The notes: generated by a model not told the origin, from the letters alone. A stretch of DNA of 43,831 nt from Saprospiraceae bacterium (GCA_022844565.1 JALHLK010000041.1:1-43831), one strand, 5' to 3'. Numbered from the stretch's first letter, positions 26,375 through 36,952 are shown. Program-made: numbers and translations.

Positions 26375-27892
26375 TTATTCTTGCTTTTCTGGTTTCATCT
26401 GCGGGAAAAATAATACATCTTGGATAGAGGATTGGTTGGTCATGATCATCGCTAATCTATCCATACCAATACCTAGACCAGCCGTAGGAGGCATACCAAA
26501 TTCCAATGATCTCAAAAAGTCTTCATCCAATACCATCGCCTCGTCATCTCCACGCTTGCCGAGCTCTAATTGACTTTCGAATCGCTCGCGCTGATCTATG
26601 GGATCATTAAGCTCTGAGAATGCATTGCATATTTCTTTAGCATTGCATATCGCTTCAAACCGCTCTACTAAACCTGGTTTTGATTTATGTTTCTTAGCTA
26701 GTGGTGACATCTCTACGGGATAATCCGTGATAAACGTAGGTTGTATCAACTTATGCTCTACATGCTCACCGAAGATTTCATCTATGATTTTACCTTTGCC
26801 AAGAGAATTGTCAACATGAACTTTAAGCGATTTAGCTGCCTCTCTTAGTTGACTTTCGTCCATTTCTGAGATATCCACTCCTGTATATTCTTTTATCGCC
26901 TCATACATTGTGTATCGTTTCCATGGTCTTTGGAAGTCTAGCACATTTTCTCCAACTTGTACTTTAGTAGTGCCGTGAAGCGCAATGGCGATCAATTCTA
27001 CCATTTCTTCTACAAGATTCATCATCCACTCGTAATCTTTGTAGGCGACATAAAGCTCGATTTGTGTGAATTCGGGGTTGTGAAATCTGCTCATCCCTTC
27101 ATTTCTGAAGTCTTTAGAAAATTCATAAACACCGTCATATCCACCAACAATAAGTCTTTTTAGGTACAGTTCGTTGGCGATTCTCAGATACAAGGTCATA
27201 TCTAAGGTGTTGTGGTGAGTTTTGAAAGGTCGAGCAGCTGCACCACCGTATAAAGGTTGGAGTATAGGCGTTTCTACTTCGAGGTAACCTTTTTCATTGA
27301 GGTAGGTTCTGATGGTATTGTACATCGTGGTCCTTTGCTCGAATACTCTTCTTACATCGGGATTTACCACCATATCTACATAACGCATCCGATATCTCAA
27401 TTCTGGATCTGAAAATGAGTCATGGACATTACCTTCAGCATCCGTTTTTACCACAGGTAGCGGTCTCAAAGATTTACTCAGTACCGTAAACTTAGTAACA
27501 TGCACGCTGATTTCACCCACTTGTGTTGTAAAAGCAAAACCCTCTATTCCAATAAAATCACCGAGATCCAACAACTTTTTAAACACTTCATTGTACATGG
27601 TCTTATCTTCTTCAGGACAAATTTCATCCCTATTCAAATAGATTTGGATCCTTCCGCTACTATCCATCAATTCTGCGAATGAAGCCTTACCCATGATTCG
27701 CTTAGACATCAATCTACCTGCCAATTTTACAGATTCAAACTCTTTTGATTCCTCTGTATATCTGCTTTTAATATCTATTGCCTTAGTATTGACATCAAAG
27801 GTGTCACTTGGGAAAGGGTCTATACCCAGTTCTTGTAATTTTTTGAGATTGTCTCTACGTACAAGCTCCTGTTCGCTTAATTCTTTTTGCAT
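26375..27892 (-). CDS. lysS: Lysyl-tRNA synthetase, class II
   Basis: 505 residues from the ATG at 27892. The frame is open 23 codons further up, but the -7 box at 27922-27929 would put the transcript start inside that extension, and AAAAAAGGA lies about 9 nt before the ATG. An OB-fold anticodon-binding domain (about 50-160, [21 protein letters not shown]) precedes the class II core. Motif 2 is [18 protein letters not shown] and motif 3 is [14 protein letters not shown] near the end. The length matches bacterial LysS. It heads the lysS-plsC-folC operon. Confidence 0.97.
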   Translation of the reverse strand: MQKELSEQELVRRDNLKKLQELGIDPFPSDTFDVNTKAIDIKSRYTEESKEFESVKLAGRLMSKRIMGKASFAELMDSSGRIQIYLNRDEICPEEDKTMYNEVFKKLLDLGDFIGIEGFAFTTQVGEISVHVTKFTVLSKSLRPLPVVKTDAEGNVHDSFSDPELRYRMRYVDMVVNPDVRRVFEQRTTMYNTIRTYLNEKGYLEVETPILQPLYGGAAARPFKTHHNTLDMTLYLRIANELYLKRLIVGGYDGVYEFSKDFRNEGMSRFHNPEFTQIELYVAYKDYEWMMNLVEEMVELIAIALHGTTKVQVGENVLDFQRPWKRYTMYEAIKEYTGVDISEMDESQLREAAKSLKVHVDNSLGKGKIIDEIFGEHVEHKLIQPTFITDYPVEMSPLAKKHKSKPGLVERFEAICNAKEICNAFSELNDPIDQRERFESQLELGKRGDDEAMVLDEDFLRSLEFGMPPTAGLGIGMDRLAMIMTNQSSIQDVLFFPQMKPEKQE

Positions 27893-27921
27893 TGTTGCTG
27901 ATCCTTTTTTAATTGAAGGTG

Positions 27922-27929
27922 CAAAAATA
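27922..27929 (-). promoter_or_regulatory. -7 box for the lysS operon
   Basis: On the minus strand the site reads TATTTTTG, matching TAnnTTTG, 30 nt upstream of the chosen lysS start. The -33 element is not clear. The position supports the shorter lysS start. Confidence 0.45.
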
Positions 27930-28059
27930 CTATTTGGTTTAATTAAACACAGCATAAGCATTGGAAAAATGATACAATATTAATTTGCAGACCAATTAGG
28001 AGGTAAATGCTTTTCTTTAATCAATGTTGGTTCTTAAAATTATTTTTCATTTTTATTCC

Positions 28060-28067
28060 TACATTTG
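28060..28067 (+). promoter_or_regulatory. -7 box for the kinase-DUF1801-tex operon
   Basis: TACATTTG matches TAnnTTTG, about 40 nt before the start at 28106. A TTG upstream (28026-28028) is farther than the usual 19-21 nt, so the -33 part is weak. Confidence 0.45.
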
Positions 28068-28105
28068 TGCTTTTAAAATCTGGTATAAACTAAAGTTTTC
28101 AATCA

Positions 28106-29206
28106 TTGGATCATCATAAAGTAGCACATATTATTCGCCATTTTTTTACACAAGCTGAGGTAAAAAGCTTTAAGCCACTTGGCAATGGACATATCAATGA
28201 TACTTATTTGGTATGGCTTGATTCCGAGGAAGAGGCCTATGTCTTACAGCGAAAAAATCATGAAGTTTTTAAGGATATTGAGGGTATGATGGGCAATATC
28301 CAAAAGGTTACTCAACAAATTAAAGAAAAGTTGATCAGTGAAGGTGCGGTAGATATAAAAAGAAAGGTGATGACCTATCTCCACACATCTAATGGATCCA
28401 ATTTTTTCTTAGATGGAGAGAACAATTATTGGACCATCTGCCTTTTTATCGAAAATAGTCGAACTATCGAAAATGTAACCCAACTGACACAAGCACTCAA
28501 TGCAGGAAAAGCTTTTGGGAAGTTTCAATATTACTTAAAGGACTTGCCGGGTAGCGATTTGATAGAGACGATACCCAATTTTCATAACGGCATCTTTCGA
28601 GATCAGCAATTGAAGACGGCCATTGCGCTGAATCCGCAAAATAGGGTAGAAGAAGTCATTGCCGAAATTAACTTTCTGATATCCATGAGTGAAGAAATGT
28701 GTACCATTCAACATGCAATTAATAAAGGGGAATTGCCATTACGCATCACCCACAATGATACTAAGATCAATAATGTACTTTTTGATATCAATGAAGAAAT
28801 ACTATGTATCATTGATTTAGATACAGTCATGCCAGGTACTATTTTATTTGACTTTGGTGATGCTATTCGTACTTTATGCAACACAGGTGCTGAAGACGAA
28901 AAGGATTTGGAAAAAATTGATTTCCACTTACCTTACTTCAAAGCATTTACCGAAGGGTATCTTGCAGAAATTAAAGATTTTATTACACCTAAAGAAGCTG
29001 CTCAATTATCACTGTCGTGTTTGTACATGGCTTGGGAACAAGCATTGCGCTTTCTAGTAGACTATATAAATGGTGATAGGTATTATAAAATTAAGTACCC
29101 TTCACACAATAAAGTGAGGGCCCAAGCTCAAATTAAATACCTCATAACCTTAATAGCCAATCGTGATATTCTTCAAAACTTTATCAACGAGCAAATAAAA
29201 CACTAG
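28106..29206 (+). CDS. Aminoglycoside-phosphotransferase-fold kinase, NahK-like
   Basis: 366 residues. The nucleotide site is near FKPLGNGHINDTYLVW. The catalytic loop is THNDTKINNVLFD, and the metal-binding motif is CIIDLDTVMPGTILFDFGD. The pair HNDTK...DLDTVMPG is that of N-acetylhexosamine 1-kinase (NahK/LnpB type), a branch of the APH fold; Bacteroidota homologues are often named mucin desulfatase. The likely reaction is phosphorylation of a GlcNAc/GalNAc-type sugar at C1, but the substrate is inferred. The start codon is TTG (28106): no ATG is near, and the frame is closed 13 nt upstream. It is 2 nt from the DUF1801 gene. Confidence 0.78.
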   Translation: MDHHKVAHIIRHFFTQAEVKSFKPLGNGHINDTYLVWLDSEEEAYVLQRKNHEVFKDIEGMMGNIQKVTQQIKEKLISEGAVDIKRKVMTYLHTSNGSNFFLDGENNYWTICLFIENSRTIENVTQLTQALNAGKAFGKFQYYLKDLPGSDLIETIPNFHNGIFRDQQLKTAIALNPQNRVEEVIAEINFLISMSEEMCTIQHAINKGELPLRITHNDTKINNVLFDINEEILCIIDLDTVMPGTILFDFGDAIRTLCNTGAEDEKDLEKIDFHLPYFKAFTEGYLAEIKDFITPKEAAQLSLSCLYMAWEQALRFLVDYINGDRYYKIKYPSHNKVRAQAQIKYLITLIANRDILQNFINEQIKH

Positions 29207-29208
29207 TA

Positions 29209-29565
29209 ATGACTGTAGATGATTACATAGCGAATACACCAGCGGAGGTTCAACCGATTTTGCTAAAAATCAGAGCGATGATTCTCTCATTAGCACCTGA
29301 AGTAGAAGAATCTATAGCCTATATGATGCCAGCCTACAAGACATATGGCAAACCACTTATCTATTTTGGTCATAATAACAAACACTTAGGTTTGTACGCT
29401 ACACCGTCTGGTCATAGCCAATTTGAAGATAGACTTGTGCAATACAAAGGGGGTAAAGGATCTGTACAATTCCCTTACAAAGACGACATCCCCTATGAAC
29501 TGATTGAAGAAATTATTCGCTTTAGAATCGAAGAAAACAAAAAATTATACCTGAAAATATGTTAG
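29209..29565 (+). CDS. DUF1801 family protein
   Basis: 118 residues, full length for the family. Visible motifs are TVDDYIANTPAEVQP, SIAYMMPAYKTYGKPLIYFGHNNKHLGLY and FPYKDDIPYELIEEIIRFR. The fold is that of YdhG/CyaY-like (frataxin-like) small cytoplasmic proteins. Roles such as iron handling have been proposed for some relatives but are not shown here. It sits 2 nt after the kinase and overlaps tex by 7 nt, so all three are co-translated. Confidence 0.85.
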   Translation: MTVDDYIANTPAEVQPILLKIRAMILSLAPEVEESIAYMMPAYKTYGKPLIYFGHNNKHLGLYATPSGHSQFEDRLVQYKGGKGSVQFPYKDDIPYELIEEIIRFRIEENKKLYLKIC

Positions 29566-31694
29566 AAAAATCCACCATAGATTTTATAAAAAATCAGACG
29601 GCTTACTCAAACAAAGCCATTGAAAATATCCTTCAAATGCAGTCAGAAGGGGCAACCATTCCTTTCATCGCAAGATATAGGAAAGAAAGGACGGGGTCGC
29701 TTGATGAAGTGCAGATTGGCGAAATTTTAAAATTGTCGAGCACCTTTGACCAACTTAACAAAAGGAAAACATCCATCCTCGAATCCATTGAAGAACAAGG
29801 CAAGTTAACACCCGAACTCAAAGATAAAATAGAGCAATGTTATGACCTAACCAGTTTAGAGGACTTGTACTTACCGTATAAAAAACGTAAAAAGACCAAA
29901 GCTGACATCGCAAAAGAGCAAGGGCTTGAACCTTTTTCAAAACAAATCATGGCTCAAACTTTGGCAAATCCCCAACAAGAAGCGCAAAAATACATCAATG
30001 AGGCATTGCCAACAGTAGAAGATTGTATAAAAGGTGCTCAAAACATTATAGCAGAATGGACCAGCGAAAACATAGATGTAAGGGACTTTGTAAGGTCTCA
30101 AATGCGGAAAAATGGCTTGGTCAAAAGCAAAGTCATTGGCACCAAAAAGGAAGAAGCCATTACCTATAAAGACTATTTTGAATTTGAAGAATCCGTACAA
30201 AAAATACCATCCCACAGGCTTTTAGCAATCTTGAGAGGTCAGATGGAAGGCTTCCTGAGGGTATCACTTATTACTGATGATGAATATATTTTGGACAAAA
30301 TCTGTGAAAGGCAAATCAAAAAGGCAAGTCCATCTTCTTCCATTATTCAAGAAGCCATCGAAGACGGTTATCATCGCCTTTTACAACCTTCTGTTGAAAA
30401 TCAGATACTCAATGAAGCAAAAGAACAAGCTGATAAAGAAGCAATCCTAGTATTTGCAAAAAACATGCGTCAACTGTTGCTAGCTGCTCCACTTGGTACA
30501 AAATCTGTTTTAGCCATTGATCCAGGTTTTCGCACAGGGTGTAAAGTAGTGAGCCTTGGCCAAAATGGGGATTTATTGGCACACACGACCATTTATCCTA
30601 CAGCACCGACCAACGATATTTTTGGGTCTGAAACCAAACTTTTGGACCTCATCTACAAGGACAATCTCCAATGTATCGCTGTAGGCAATGGTACGGCATC
30701 GAGAGAAACGGAGACTTTCTTGCGAAAAATGATAAAAAATCATCACCTTGATATCCAAATTTACGTAGTATCCGAAAGTGGAGCTTCGATCTATTCTGCA
30801 TCTGATGTGGGCAGGGAAGAGTTTCCTAACCATGATGTCACCGTTCGTGGTGCAATATCAATAGGTCGTCGACTTAAAGACCCATTAGCCGAATTGGTCA
30901 AAATAGATCCTAAAAGCATCGGTGTCGGTCAATATCAACACGACGTCAATCAGGTTTTGCTCAAAGAAAGTCTTGACGAAACAGTGGTATCTGCAGTAAA
31001 TAGTGTAGGCGTCGATCTCAATACTGCTAGCCCCCATTTATTGCAGTATGTATCAGGTCTTGGTCCAACGCTCGCTCGAAAAATCGTAGAATATAGGTCG
31101 GAGGTTGGTCAATTCAGTACTAGATCAGAGATCAAAAAAGTACCAAGACTAGGCGAAAAAGTATTTGAACAATGTGCAGGTTTTCTCAGAATCAGAGATG
31201 GCAAAAATCCTTTGGATAATACGGGCATCCATCCAGAATCTGCCAATATTGTATTAGATATTGCTAAAGATTTGGGCATAAAAATTGATGATCTTATTGG
31301 CAATACAACTTTGATCAAAACCATCAAACTCAGTAAATATGTCAATGAAAATATAGGCTTACCTACCCTCGAAGACATCGTAAAAGAATTACAAAAACCA
31401 GGTCATGACCCTCGTGGTGAAGCCCAAATACGCGAATTGGATGACTCCATCACAAGTATAACTGACATAAAAGTCGGTATGACATTGATTGGTATTGTGG
31501 GCAATATGACCAATTTTGGTGCTTTTATCGACATCGGTATCAAAGAAAATGGTCTAATCCATATCTCTCAAATTACAAACAAATTCATTAGAAACCCTTC
31601 TGAAGTTCTTACACTAGGTATGCAAGTAAAGGTAAAGGTATTGGACATCGATGTGGACAGAAAGCGGATAAATCTTACGATGAAAGGTGTATAA
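29559..31694 (+). CDS. tex: Tex family RNA-binding transcriptional accessory protein
   Basis: 711 residues. A helical N-terminal part (ATIPFIARYRKERTGSLDE) leads to a YqgF-like RNase H fold (about 315-440, VLAIDPGFRTGCKVVSLG). A helix-hairpin-helix pair follows (LNTASPHLLQYVSGLGPTLA), then a C-terminal S1 domain (about 635-708, GMTLIGIVGNMTNFGAFIDI). The domain order and length fit Tex, which binds nucleic acid and affects transcription. It overlaps the DUF1801 gene by 7 nt and is followed directly by a strong terminator. Confidence 0.95.
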   Translation: MLEKSTIDFIKNQTAYSNKAIENILQMQSEGATIPFIARYRKERTGSLDEVQIGEILKLSSTFDQLNKRKTSILESIEEQGKLTPELKDKIEQCYDLTSLEDLYLPYKKRKKTKADIAKEQGLEPFSKQIMAQTLANPQQEAQKYINEALPTVEDCIKGAQNIIAEWTSENIDVRDFVRSQMRKNGLVKSKVIGTKKEEAITYKDYFEFEESVQKIPSHRLLAILRGQMEGFLRVSLITDDEYILDKICERQIKKASPSSSIIQEAIEDGYHRLLQPSVENQILNEAKEQADKEAILVFAKNMRQLLLAAPLGTKSVLAIDPGFRTGCKVVSLGQNGDLLAHTTIYPTAPTNDIFGSETKLLDLIYKDNLQCIAVGNGTASRETETFLRKMIKNHHLDIQIYVVSESGASIYSASDVGREEFPNHDVTVRGAISIGRRLKDPLAELVKIDPKSIGVGQYQHDVNQVLLKESLDETVVSAVNSVGVDLNTASPHLLQYVSGLGPTLARKIVEYRSEVGQFSTRSEIKKVPRLGEKVFEQCAGFLRIRDGKNPLDNTGIHPESANIVLDIAKDLGIKIDDLIGNTTLIKTIKLSKYVNENIGLPTLEDIVKELQKPGHDPRGEAQIRELDDSITSITDIKVGMTLIGIVGNMTNFGAFIDIGIKENGLIHISQITNKFIRNPSEVLTLGMQVKVKVLDIDVDRKRINLTMKGV

Positions 31695-31752
31695 ATCCCC
31701 TTTTCTTAATGATCAATCATTTATGAGAAAATTCATCAAGAAAAGGGATTTA
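31693..31752. terminator. Bidirectional terminator between tex and the Sus operon
   Basis: AAATCCCCTTTTCTT pairs with AAGAAAAGGGATTT, about 14 bp with one bulge. The stem begins inside the tex stop codon region. A small palindrome, AATGATCAATCATT, lies in the loop. The A and T flanks allow use from both sides. Confidence 0.75.
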
Positions 31753-31765
31753 ATGATATACTTTT

Positions 31766-32206
31766 TTATTGAATAGTAAACACCGCTGGTGTAATGGTCC
31801 TTCTCGCAGATACTAGATTTTGATCAGTAACAGCATCTACTTGTAATGAATATCGACCTTTTGTAGCTGGAAGTGTCCAAGGCACGGTGATGACATGTAC
31901 TCTTTCGGCTTCTACAAAATTTGGTACAAATGGAATAGAGCGAACTAGATTATGATTACCTGATGTACCAAATCTTTCGTAAAATCTAAGTTCTTTGATA
32001 GTGGTATTTACGTAGTTGAGTTTTATTCTCAGATTAATTACACTACCAGCTGGGGCTGCATTGACCGGGGAGAATAGTTCTGAAATCTGGGCAACGTTTC
32101 CAATAATTTCAAAATTTTCATCATTTGGATTTACTTCTTTGTAACAACCGATGTTTGTAAGACCTATTGTAACGATAAACAGTAAGAAATATATTTTATT
32201 TTTCAT
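31766..32206 (-). CDS. Hypothetical lipoprotein of the SusCD operon
   Basis: 146 residues. The lipobox TNIGC puts the modified Cys at about residue 21. The rest is a single beta-sandwich-like domain (PAGSVINLRIKLNYVNTTIKELRFYERF to RRTITPAVFTI). It follows susD by 19 nt, where SusE/SusF-like surface glycan-binding lipoproteins usually sit, but it is much shorter than those. A surface binding or accessory role is inferred from position alone. Family not recognised. Confidence 0.7.
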   Translation of the reverse strand: MKNKIYFLLFIVTIGLTNIGCYKEVNPNDENFEIIGNVAQISELFSPVNAAPAGSVINLRIKLNYVNTTIKELRFYERFGTSGNHNLVRSIPFVPNFVEAERVHVITVPWTLPATKGRYSLQVDAVTDQNLVSARRTITPAVFTIQ

Positions 32207-32225
32207 TTTCTTTTAGATTAATCAA

Positions 32226-33674
32226 TTAATTAAAAATCCACATTTTGGCATTAAGGTCTTTTGTGTTATTTTGAGACTCGCTTGTATTTCTCGATGCCTC
32301 TGAGTCAGGATAAGCTGCTCTTTGTATCCATTTACCCAATAAATCAGGATTGTGAAGCTCAGGTATATTAAGATTTGGTATGATCGTGTTGCTATAATCA
32401 TATCTTCTTAAGTCGTTCCAAGACTCAGGATTGAGGAAAAGTGCTTTATACTTTTCAACCATAACATTACTTATTGTCAAATTTGCTGCACCCACTCCAA
32501 CTTTAGTCCCAGCTAGGAAGGTAGTGATACTCGCTGCTGGTACAGTCATTTTTGTCATATTGGCTCTAATGCCATCTAAAAATGCATTATACGCTTCTGT
32601 TGTAGCTTTGCCTCCATTTTGTAACATGCGCACTTCTGCCTCAATAAATCTTGACTCCGCATTGGTGATCAAAAGATGCGGTGCTGCTAGAGCAAAGTGA
32701 TACCCAAAAAATATGGTTCCGTTATTATATCGTGTGTTTGAACCCGAAGCTCTACCTGGTAGCATACCAAAAAACTTTGGATCCGTATTAGTTTTATGTG
32801 CTATTAAGGGTAGTCTTGGGTCAACAATGTCTTGTACATCACCATTCATTAAATCGATCAATGTTTCACTAAAGTTGGTCGTAAGGTTTCCTGTGTTGTT
32901 AGCAAGGGCCACTTGATGCCATCTACTAATGTTTCTTTCATTATAGATCAATTGAAAATCTTCAGTATTGGCTTTGATCCCTTTATCCAGCGCAGCTAAA
33001 ATTGCAGGGTACGAAGATGTACCAGATCTTTTTGCTAAATGTAGAAGATATCTAGCTTTTAATGAGTGTGCAGTTTTTATCCAATTTGCTATATTACCCT
33101 TGAAAATAAGGTCATCGTTACCTGGTTTAAAAACTGAAGTGGGTTGACCAAAATCAACAATAGCTTCATCTAGTAATCTAATGATATCTTTGTAAACATT
33201 TTCTTGAGTATCATATTTCGGAAAGAAATTTGACAATTGATTGTCCGCATCTTTATAAGGAATGTTTTCCCAAAGTGAGGTGCCTAATCCTAGCGAATAC
33301 GCTATTACAGTTTTGCCAATCCCAGCATAGTGGGGAGAATTGGATTCAACCCCCTTTCTGACCATAATATTTGCATTTGGTAAAATATTGAGATAAATAT
33401 CATTCCAAGTACCTGCAAATGTATTTCTCAGTTGTGTCTCCGTACCACCTGCGGCAACACTACCTATCTGTTGTATATATGCCGATGTTACTGTAGCCGC
33501 TTTTTGTGTAGCCTCTGATGCAAAAAATAAGATCGTGGGAGTGAGCGTATTTAGTCCAGCATCATTTGTTTTATTTGGGTCAATATTGACGTCGCCCCCA
33601 AGAAAGCTTTCACAACTCGTAAACAAAAATACGAGACTGAAAAAGATGATACTTGCTTTTATTTTATTTTTCAT
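32226..33674 (-). CDS. SusD/RagB-like substrate-binding lipoprotein
   Basis: 482 residues. The lipobox is LFTSC (Cys at about residue 20), followed by ESFLGGDVNIDPNKTND, typical of the SusD-like 2 group. Helical repeat segments (for example WENIPYKDAD and NWIKTAHSLKARYLLHLA) make the TPR-like scaffold. The C-terminal AYPDSEASRNT is common in the family. The protein forms the lid over its SusC partner and captures the substrate at the outer surface. It lies 30 nt downstream of susC. Confidence 0.92.
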   Translation of the reverse strand: MKNKIKASIIFFSLVFLFTSCESFLGGDVNIDPNKTNDAGLNTLTPTILFFASEATQKAATVTSAYIQQIGSVAAGGTETQLRNTFAGTWNDIYLNILPNANIMVRKGVESNSPHYAGIGKTVIAYSLGLGTSLWENIPYKDADNQLSNFFPKYDTQENVYKDIIRLLDEAIVDFGQPTSVFKPGNDDLIFKGNIANWIKTAHSLKARYLLHLAKRSGTSSYPAILAALDKGIKANTEDFQLIYNERNISRWHQVALANNTGNLTTNFSETLIDLMNGDVQDIVDPRLPLIAHKTNTDPKFFGMLPGRASGSNTRYNNGTIFFGYHFALAAPHLLITNAESRFIEAEVRMLQNGGKATTEAYNAFLDGIRANMTKMTVPAASITTFLAGTKVGVGAANLTISNVMVEKYKALFLNPESWNDLRRYDYSNTIIPNLNIPELHNPDLLGKWIQRAAYPDSEASRNTSESQNNTKDLNAKMWIFN

Positions 33675-33704
33675 TTTTTCTTATTTTAATTTAAGTTAAT
33701 TTTA

Positions 33705-36700
33705 TTAAAACCCAATGTTTAAGGTAAAATTGACATTGCGTGTAGCGGGTGTATTTCTACCTGTAAATCCTATTAAGTTACTTCCTGCCCCAAATGCCAA
33801 AGCCTCTGGGTCAAAACCTCTGAAAGGTGTACTTAAAAAGACATTATTGGCATTCACACCAATTCTCATATTACTGAAAGTATTTTTTAATAAACTTTTA
33901 GGTATGGAGTATGTAAGATTGATATTCCTCAATCTAAACCAAGACGCATCTTGCACAACATACGAATGATGGGCATTAATACCAAAAGCTCTGTATGTGT
34001 TTTCATCTAAAATAACTTGCTGAGTATTAGGTTGTCCGTCGGCTAATACACCTTTCCACACCACTACCTGATCTCTTTGCTCCGTAAATTTTAACACCCC
34101 ATTACGGATACCATTATTTTCACCTAAGTCTACTACGTCTCCTCCGTGTCTCATTTCCAGTAAAAAAGCAAAGTTTAAACCTTTGTAAGAAAAAGTATTA
34201 TTAAGTCCTCCTAGCCAATCAGGAGTTGCATTACCTACATTTACATAAGTAGCTTGATTTAGAGTCGGTAAACCGTTGGTACCAATCAATGTTTCGCCTC
34301 TTTCGTTTCTATTCCAATCAAATCCATATAAGTCACCCACAGTTCCACCTTCCTGCACTCTCAAAATAGCCCTACCACCTAAAGCTGAGACATAAGTGAT
34401 TTCTTTCAAATCTTCCGGCATAGATTCTACCACTCCTCTTATCCTTGTAAAATTGAGATCCATACTCCATTTAAAATCACCCCTTAAAGGATTTATACCA
34501 AGAAGAAGTTCAACACCTCTATTCACAATCACACCTGCGTTTGTAGTGTAAGTACTGTATCCTGTAGCTGTACTTATAGGCACACTGAGAATTTGATTTT
34601 TACTATTTCGAATGAAGTAATTTGCCTCAAGACTAAATAGGTCGTTTAATAAATTTGTTTCTATACCTATCTCGCTTTCTGTGGTGATCTCTGGTAATAA
34701 ATTAAAATTACCAACATTATTATCTCTTGCAAAACCACCAACAGTCCCAAAAGGAAAACCAGATACAGGACCAAAATAGTCTCCAATCCGATAAGGAGGG
34801 GCATCTTTCCCAACTTGAGCAAGAGAAGCTCTCAATTTAGTATAATTGAAAATACTATTATCTTTTAACAGTGAATTGGTAAGAATGTATGAGATACTAG
34901 CCGAAGGATAAAAGAAAGATCTATTTGCAGCAGGTAAGGTAGAAGACCAGTCGTTTCTCCCTGTGAAGTTCAAATATAAATAATCTTTGTAGTCAAATCT
35001 AACATCAGCAAAAACACCAACTAACCTCCTTAATGTATTACTTTTAAAGGTAAACTGATTAGAAGTATTTAAAATACTAAAAAAACCGGGAGATACAAAA
35101 CCTTCACCTCTCGATCCAAGTGTACTTGACGTGATATTCGTTACGTTATTTCCAACAGTTGCTGAAATATTTATGTCATTGGTCAATTTTTTTTCTGCTG
35201 TTAAGAAAAAATTGGAGTTGATTTCTGTAAATCCTAATGATTGCTCCGTCACATACCCTCTTACTTGAGTACCTAAATCTAAATCCGGCCTTACCACTCG
35301 ATCTCTAACATCGGTATAATTATCTAAGGTAACTTGATATCTAGCCTTAAGCCATGAAGTAAAGTCATAATTGAAATTTACATCTCCAAATACCCTATTG
35401 ACACTCGTATTTTGTGGACTCACTTCTGCAAGATATCGTGGATTGTCGATCAACCCTGCAAAAGGGTTTTTTTGAGAGCCATCGGGATTGATATAATCAT
35501 TAATATCAAAAGATGGGGCCCAGAAAGATAGAGAACTAAAAATCGATTTATCTCCCGAAGCAGGATTTATACCACCTGAATTAGAGTAATTGATTTGAGC
35601 TCCAACGCTAAACTTGTCAGTCATTTTTTGAGTAGCTGACAAACGAGCAGTAATTCTTTGGAAATTTGAATTTGGAGAAATACCGTCATTATTCAAGTAA
35701 GACACAGATGTCAAAAAAGTAGACTTTTCATTTCCACCAGAAAATGAAAGTGAATGATTTGCAGAAACACCTGTTTGGAAGAATTCTATATTGGGGTTAT
35801 AAAAAACATCTGTGGCTAAGGCAGGTGGCCCAAATTGCCAAAATACCGTGGCGGGAGCTGTTCTTGCTAATCCTGTAAATCCTTGGTAATAAGTAGTTTG
35901 TATTTCTGGAGTTTTAAATACTTCCTGTAGGCCATAGTTTAGGGAGTAATTAATGGATGTTTTACCTGATTTTCCTTTTTTAGTGGTGATGATGATTGCA
36001 CCATTGGCTGCTCTCTGACCATATAGTGCGGTAGCAGCAGCACCTTTAAGGACATTCATAGACTCTATATCATCCGGATTGATATCCGCCATTCTATTTG
36101 AATTCATAAATTGTTCGTTGTTATTCACTGCGTTTGAGCCTGCTGATGGTCTTACATTACCTACATCAGTATTATTGCTCACAATGATACCATCGATCAC
36201 AAATAGTGGCTGATTATCATCACCTCCGAGTGAATTAATACCTCTAATATTAATATTTACTCCAGCACCCGGTGCCCCTCCAGAGCTATTGATTGTCACA
36301 CCTGCCATCCTTCCTTGCATGGCATTTATAATGTTGGTTTGACCAGACTCCATAATTTCATCGGCATTAATTTTTTGCGAACCATAGCCCAAGACTTTTT
36401 TATCTTTTGCTATACCAAACGATGTAATCACTACCTCATCGAGAAACTGGCCTGATTGCAACACAATCTCTAAGTTACTTTCATTACCAATTTTCACTTC
36501 TTTCGTCGTGTAGCCTGTGTAAGATACCGTCAAAATTGAGCCAGGACTTGCATCAATACTAAAATTACCATCTACATCCGATACCGTTCCTTTTGTGGTA
36601 CCTTTCACTAAGATGGATGCTCCTATCAAAGGATCACCTGCATTGTCTTTTACAATGCCTTTGATAGACTGTGAAGTTGCAATTGTAGTACTTGTAAGTA

Positions 36701-36746
36701 AAACTACTATGCAATAAAACATAATTTTAAAAATATTCACTTTCAT
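33705..36746 (-). CDS. SusC/RagA-type TonB-dependent outer-membrane transporter
   Basis: 1013 residues. The signal peptide is at 1-25. A carboxypeptidase-D-like regulatory domain (about 27-105, GIVKDNAGDPLIGASILVKG) precedes the plug (TonB-box region DEVVITSFG, then NAMQGRMAGVTINSS and INIRGINSLGGDDNQPLFVIDG). The beta-barrel follows, ending in TRNVNFTLNIGF with a terminal aromatic. It imports a substrate using TonB energy together with the SusD-like lipoprotein. No glycoside hydrolase, protease or SusR/anti-sigma gene is attached. The only divergent neighbour is a phosphatase. The substrate is unknown. Confidence 0.95.
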   Translation of the reverse strand: MKVNIFKIMFYCIVVLLTSTTIATSQSIKGIVKDNAGDPLIGASILVKGTTKGTVSDVDGNFSIDASPGSILTVSYTGYTTKEVKIGNESNLEIVLQSGQFLDEVVITSFGIAKDKKVLGYGSQKINADEIMESGQTNIINAMQGRMAGVTINSSGGAPGAGVNINIRGINSLGGDDNQPLFVIDGIIVSNNTDVGNVRPSAGSNAVNNNEQFMNSNRMADINPDDIESMNVLKGAAATALYGQRAANGAIIITTKKGKSGKTSINYSLNYGLQEVFKTPEIQTTYYQGFTGLARTAPATVFWQFGPPALATDVFYNPNIEFFQTGVSANHSLSFSGGNEKSTFLTSVSYLNNDGISPNSNFQRITARLSATQKMTDKFSVGAQINYSNSGGINPASGDKSIFSSLSFWAPSFDINDYINPDGSQKNPFAGLIDNPRYLAEVSPQNTSVNRVFGDVNFNYDFTSWLKARYQVTLDNYTDVRDRVVRPDLDLGTQVRGYVTEQSLGFTEINSNFFLTAEKKLTNDINISATVGNNVTNITSSTLGSRGEGFVSPGFFSILNTSNQFTFKSNTLRRLVGVFADVRFDYKDYLYLNFTGRNDWSSTLPAANRSFFYPSASISYILTNSLLKDNSIFNYTKLRASLAQVGKDAPPYRIGDYFGPVSGFPFGTVGGFARDNNVGNFNLLPEITTESEIGIETNLLNDLFSLEANYFIRNSKNQILSVPISTATGYSTYTTNAGVIVNRGVELLLGINPLRGDFKWSMDLNFTRIRGVVESMPEDLKEITYVSALGGRAILRVQEGGTVGDLYGFDWNRNERGETLIGTNGLPTLNQATYVNVGNATPDWLGGLNNTFSYKGLNFAFLLEMRHGGDVVDLGENNGIRNGVLKFTEQRDQVVVWKGVLADGQPNTQQVILDENTYRAFGINAHHSYVVQDASWFRLRNINLTYSIPKSLLKNTFSNMRIGVNANNVFLSTPFRGFDPEALAFGAGSNLIGFTGRNTPATRNVNFTLNIGF

Positions 36747-36809
36747 TACTTTTAATTCTGAATTAAAAAAAAATTTGATTTACGTAAATCTGATTGTTCT
36801 TAGAAAAAA

Positions 36810-36817
36810 CAAATTTA
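36810..36817 (-). promoter_or_regulatory. Possible -7 box for the susC operon
   Basis: On the minus strand the site reads TAAATTTG, about 64 nt before the susC start. A TTTC, not TTTG, lies 18 nt upstream, so the -33 element is imperfect. The rest of the 399-nt divergent region (36747-37145) holds the phosphatase promoter and no gene. Confidence 0.4.
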
Positions 36818-36952
36818 GAGCATTTTGTTTTATTTGAAAAACTATTTCATAAAATTTTAGTCAATTTAAATTGTAGTGTATTTAAAAAACATATGACATT
36901 TTACATCAATCGAAAGTTATTAGAAAGATAAGTGTAGGTTAAATATTTAAGT

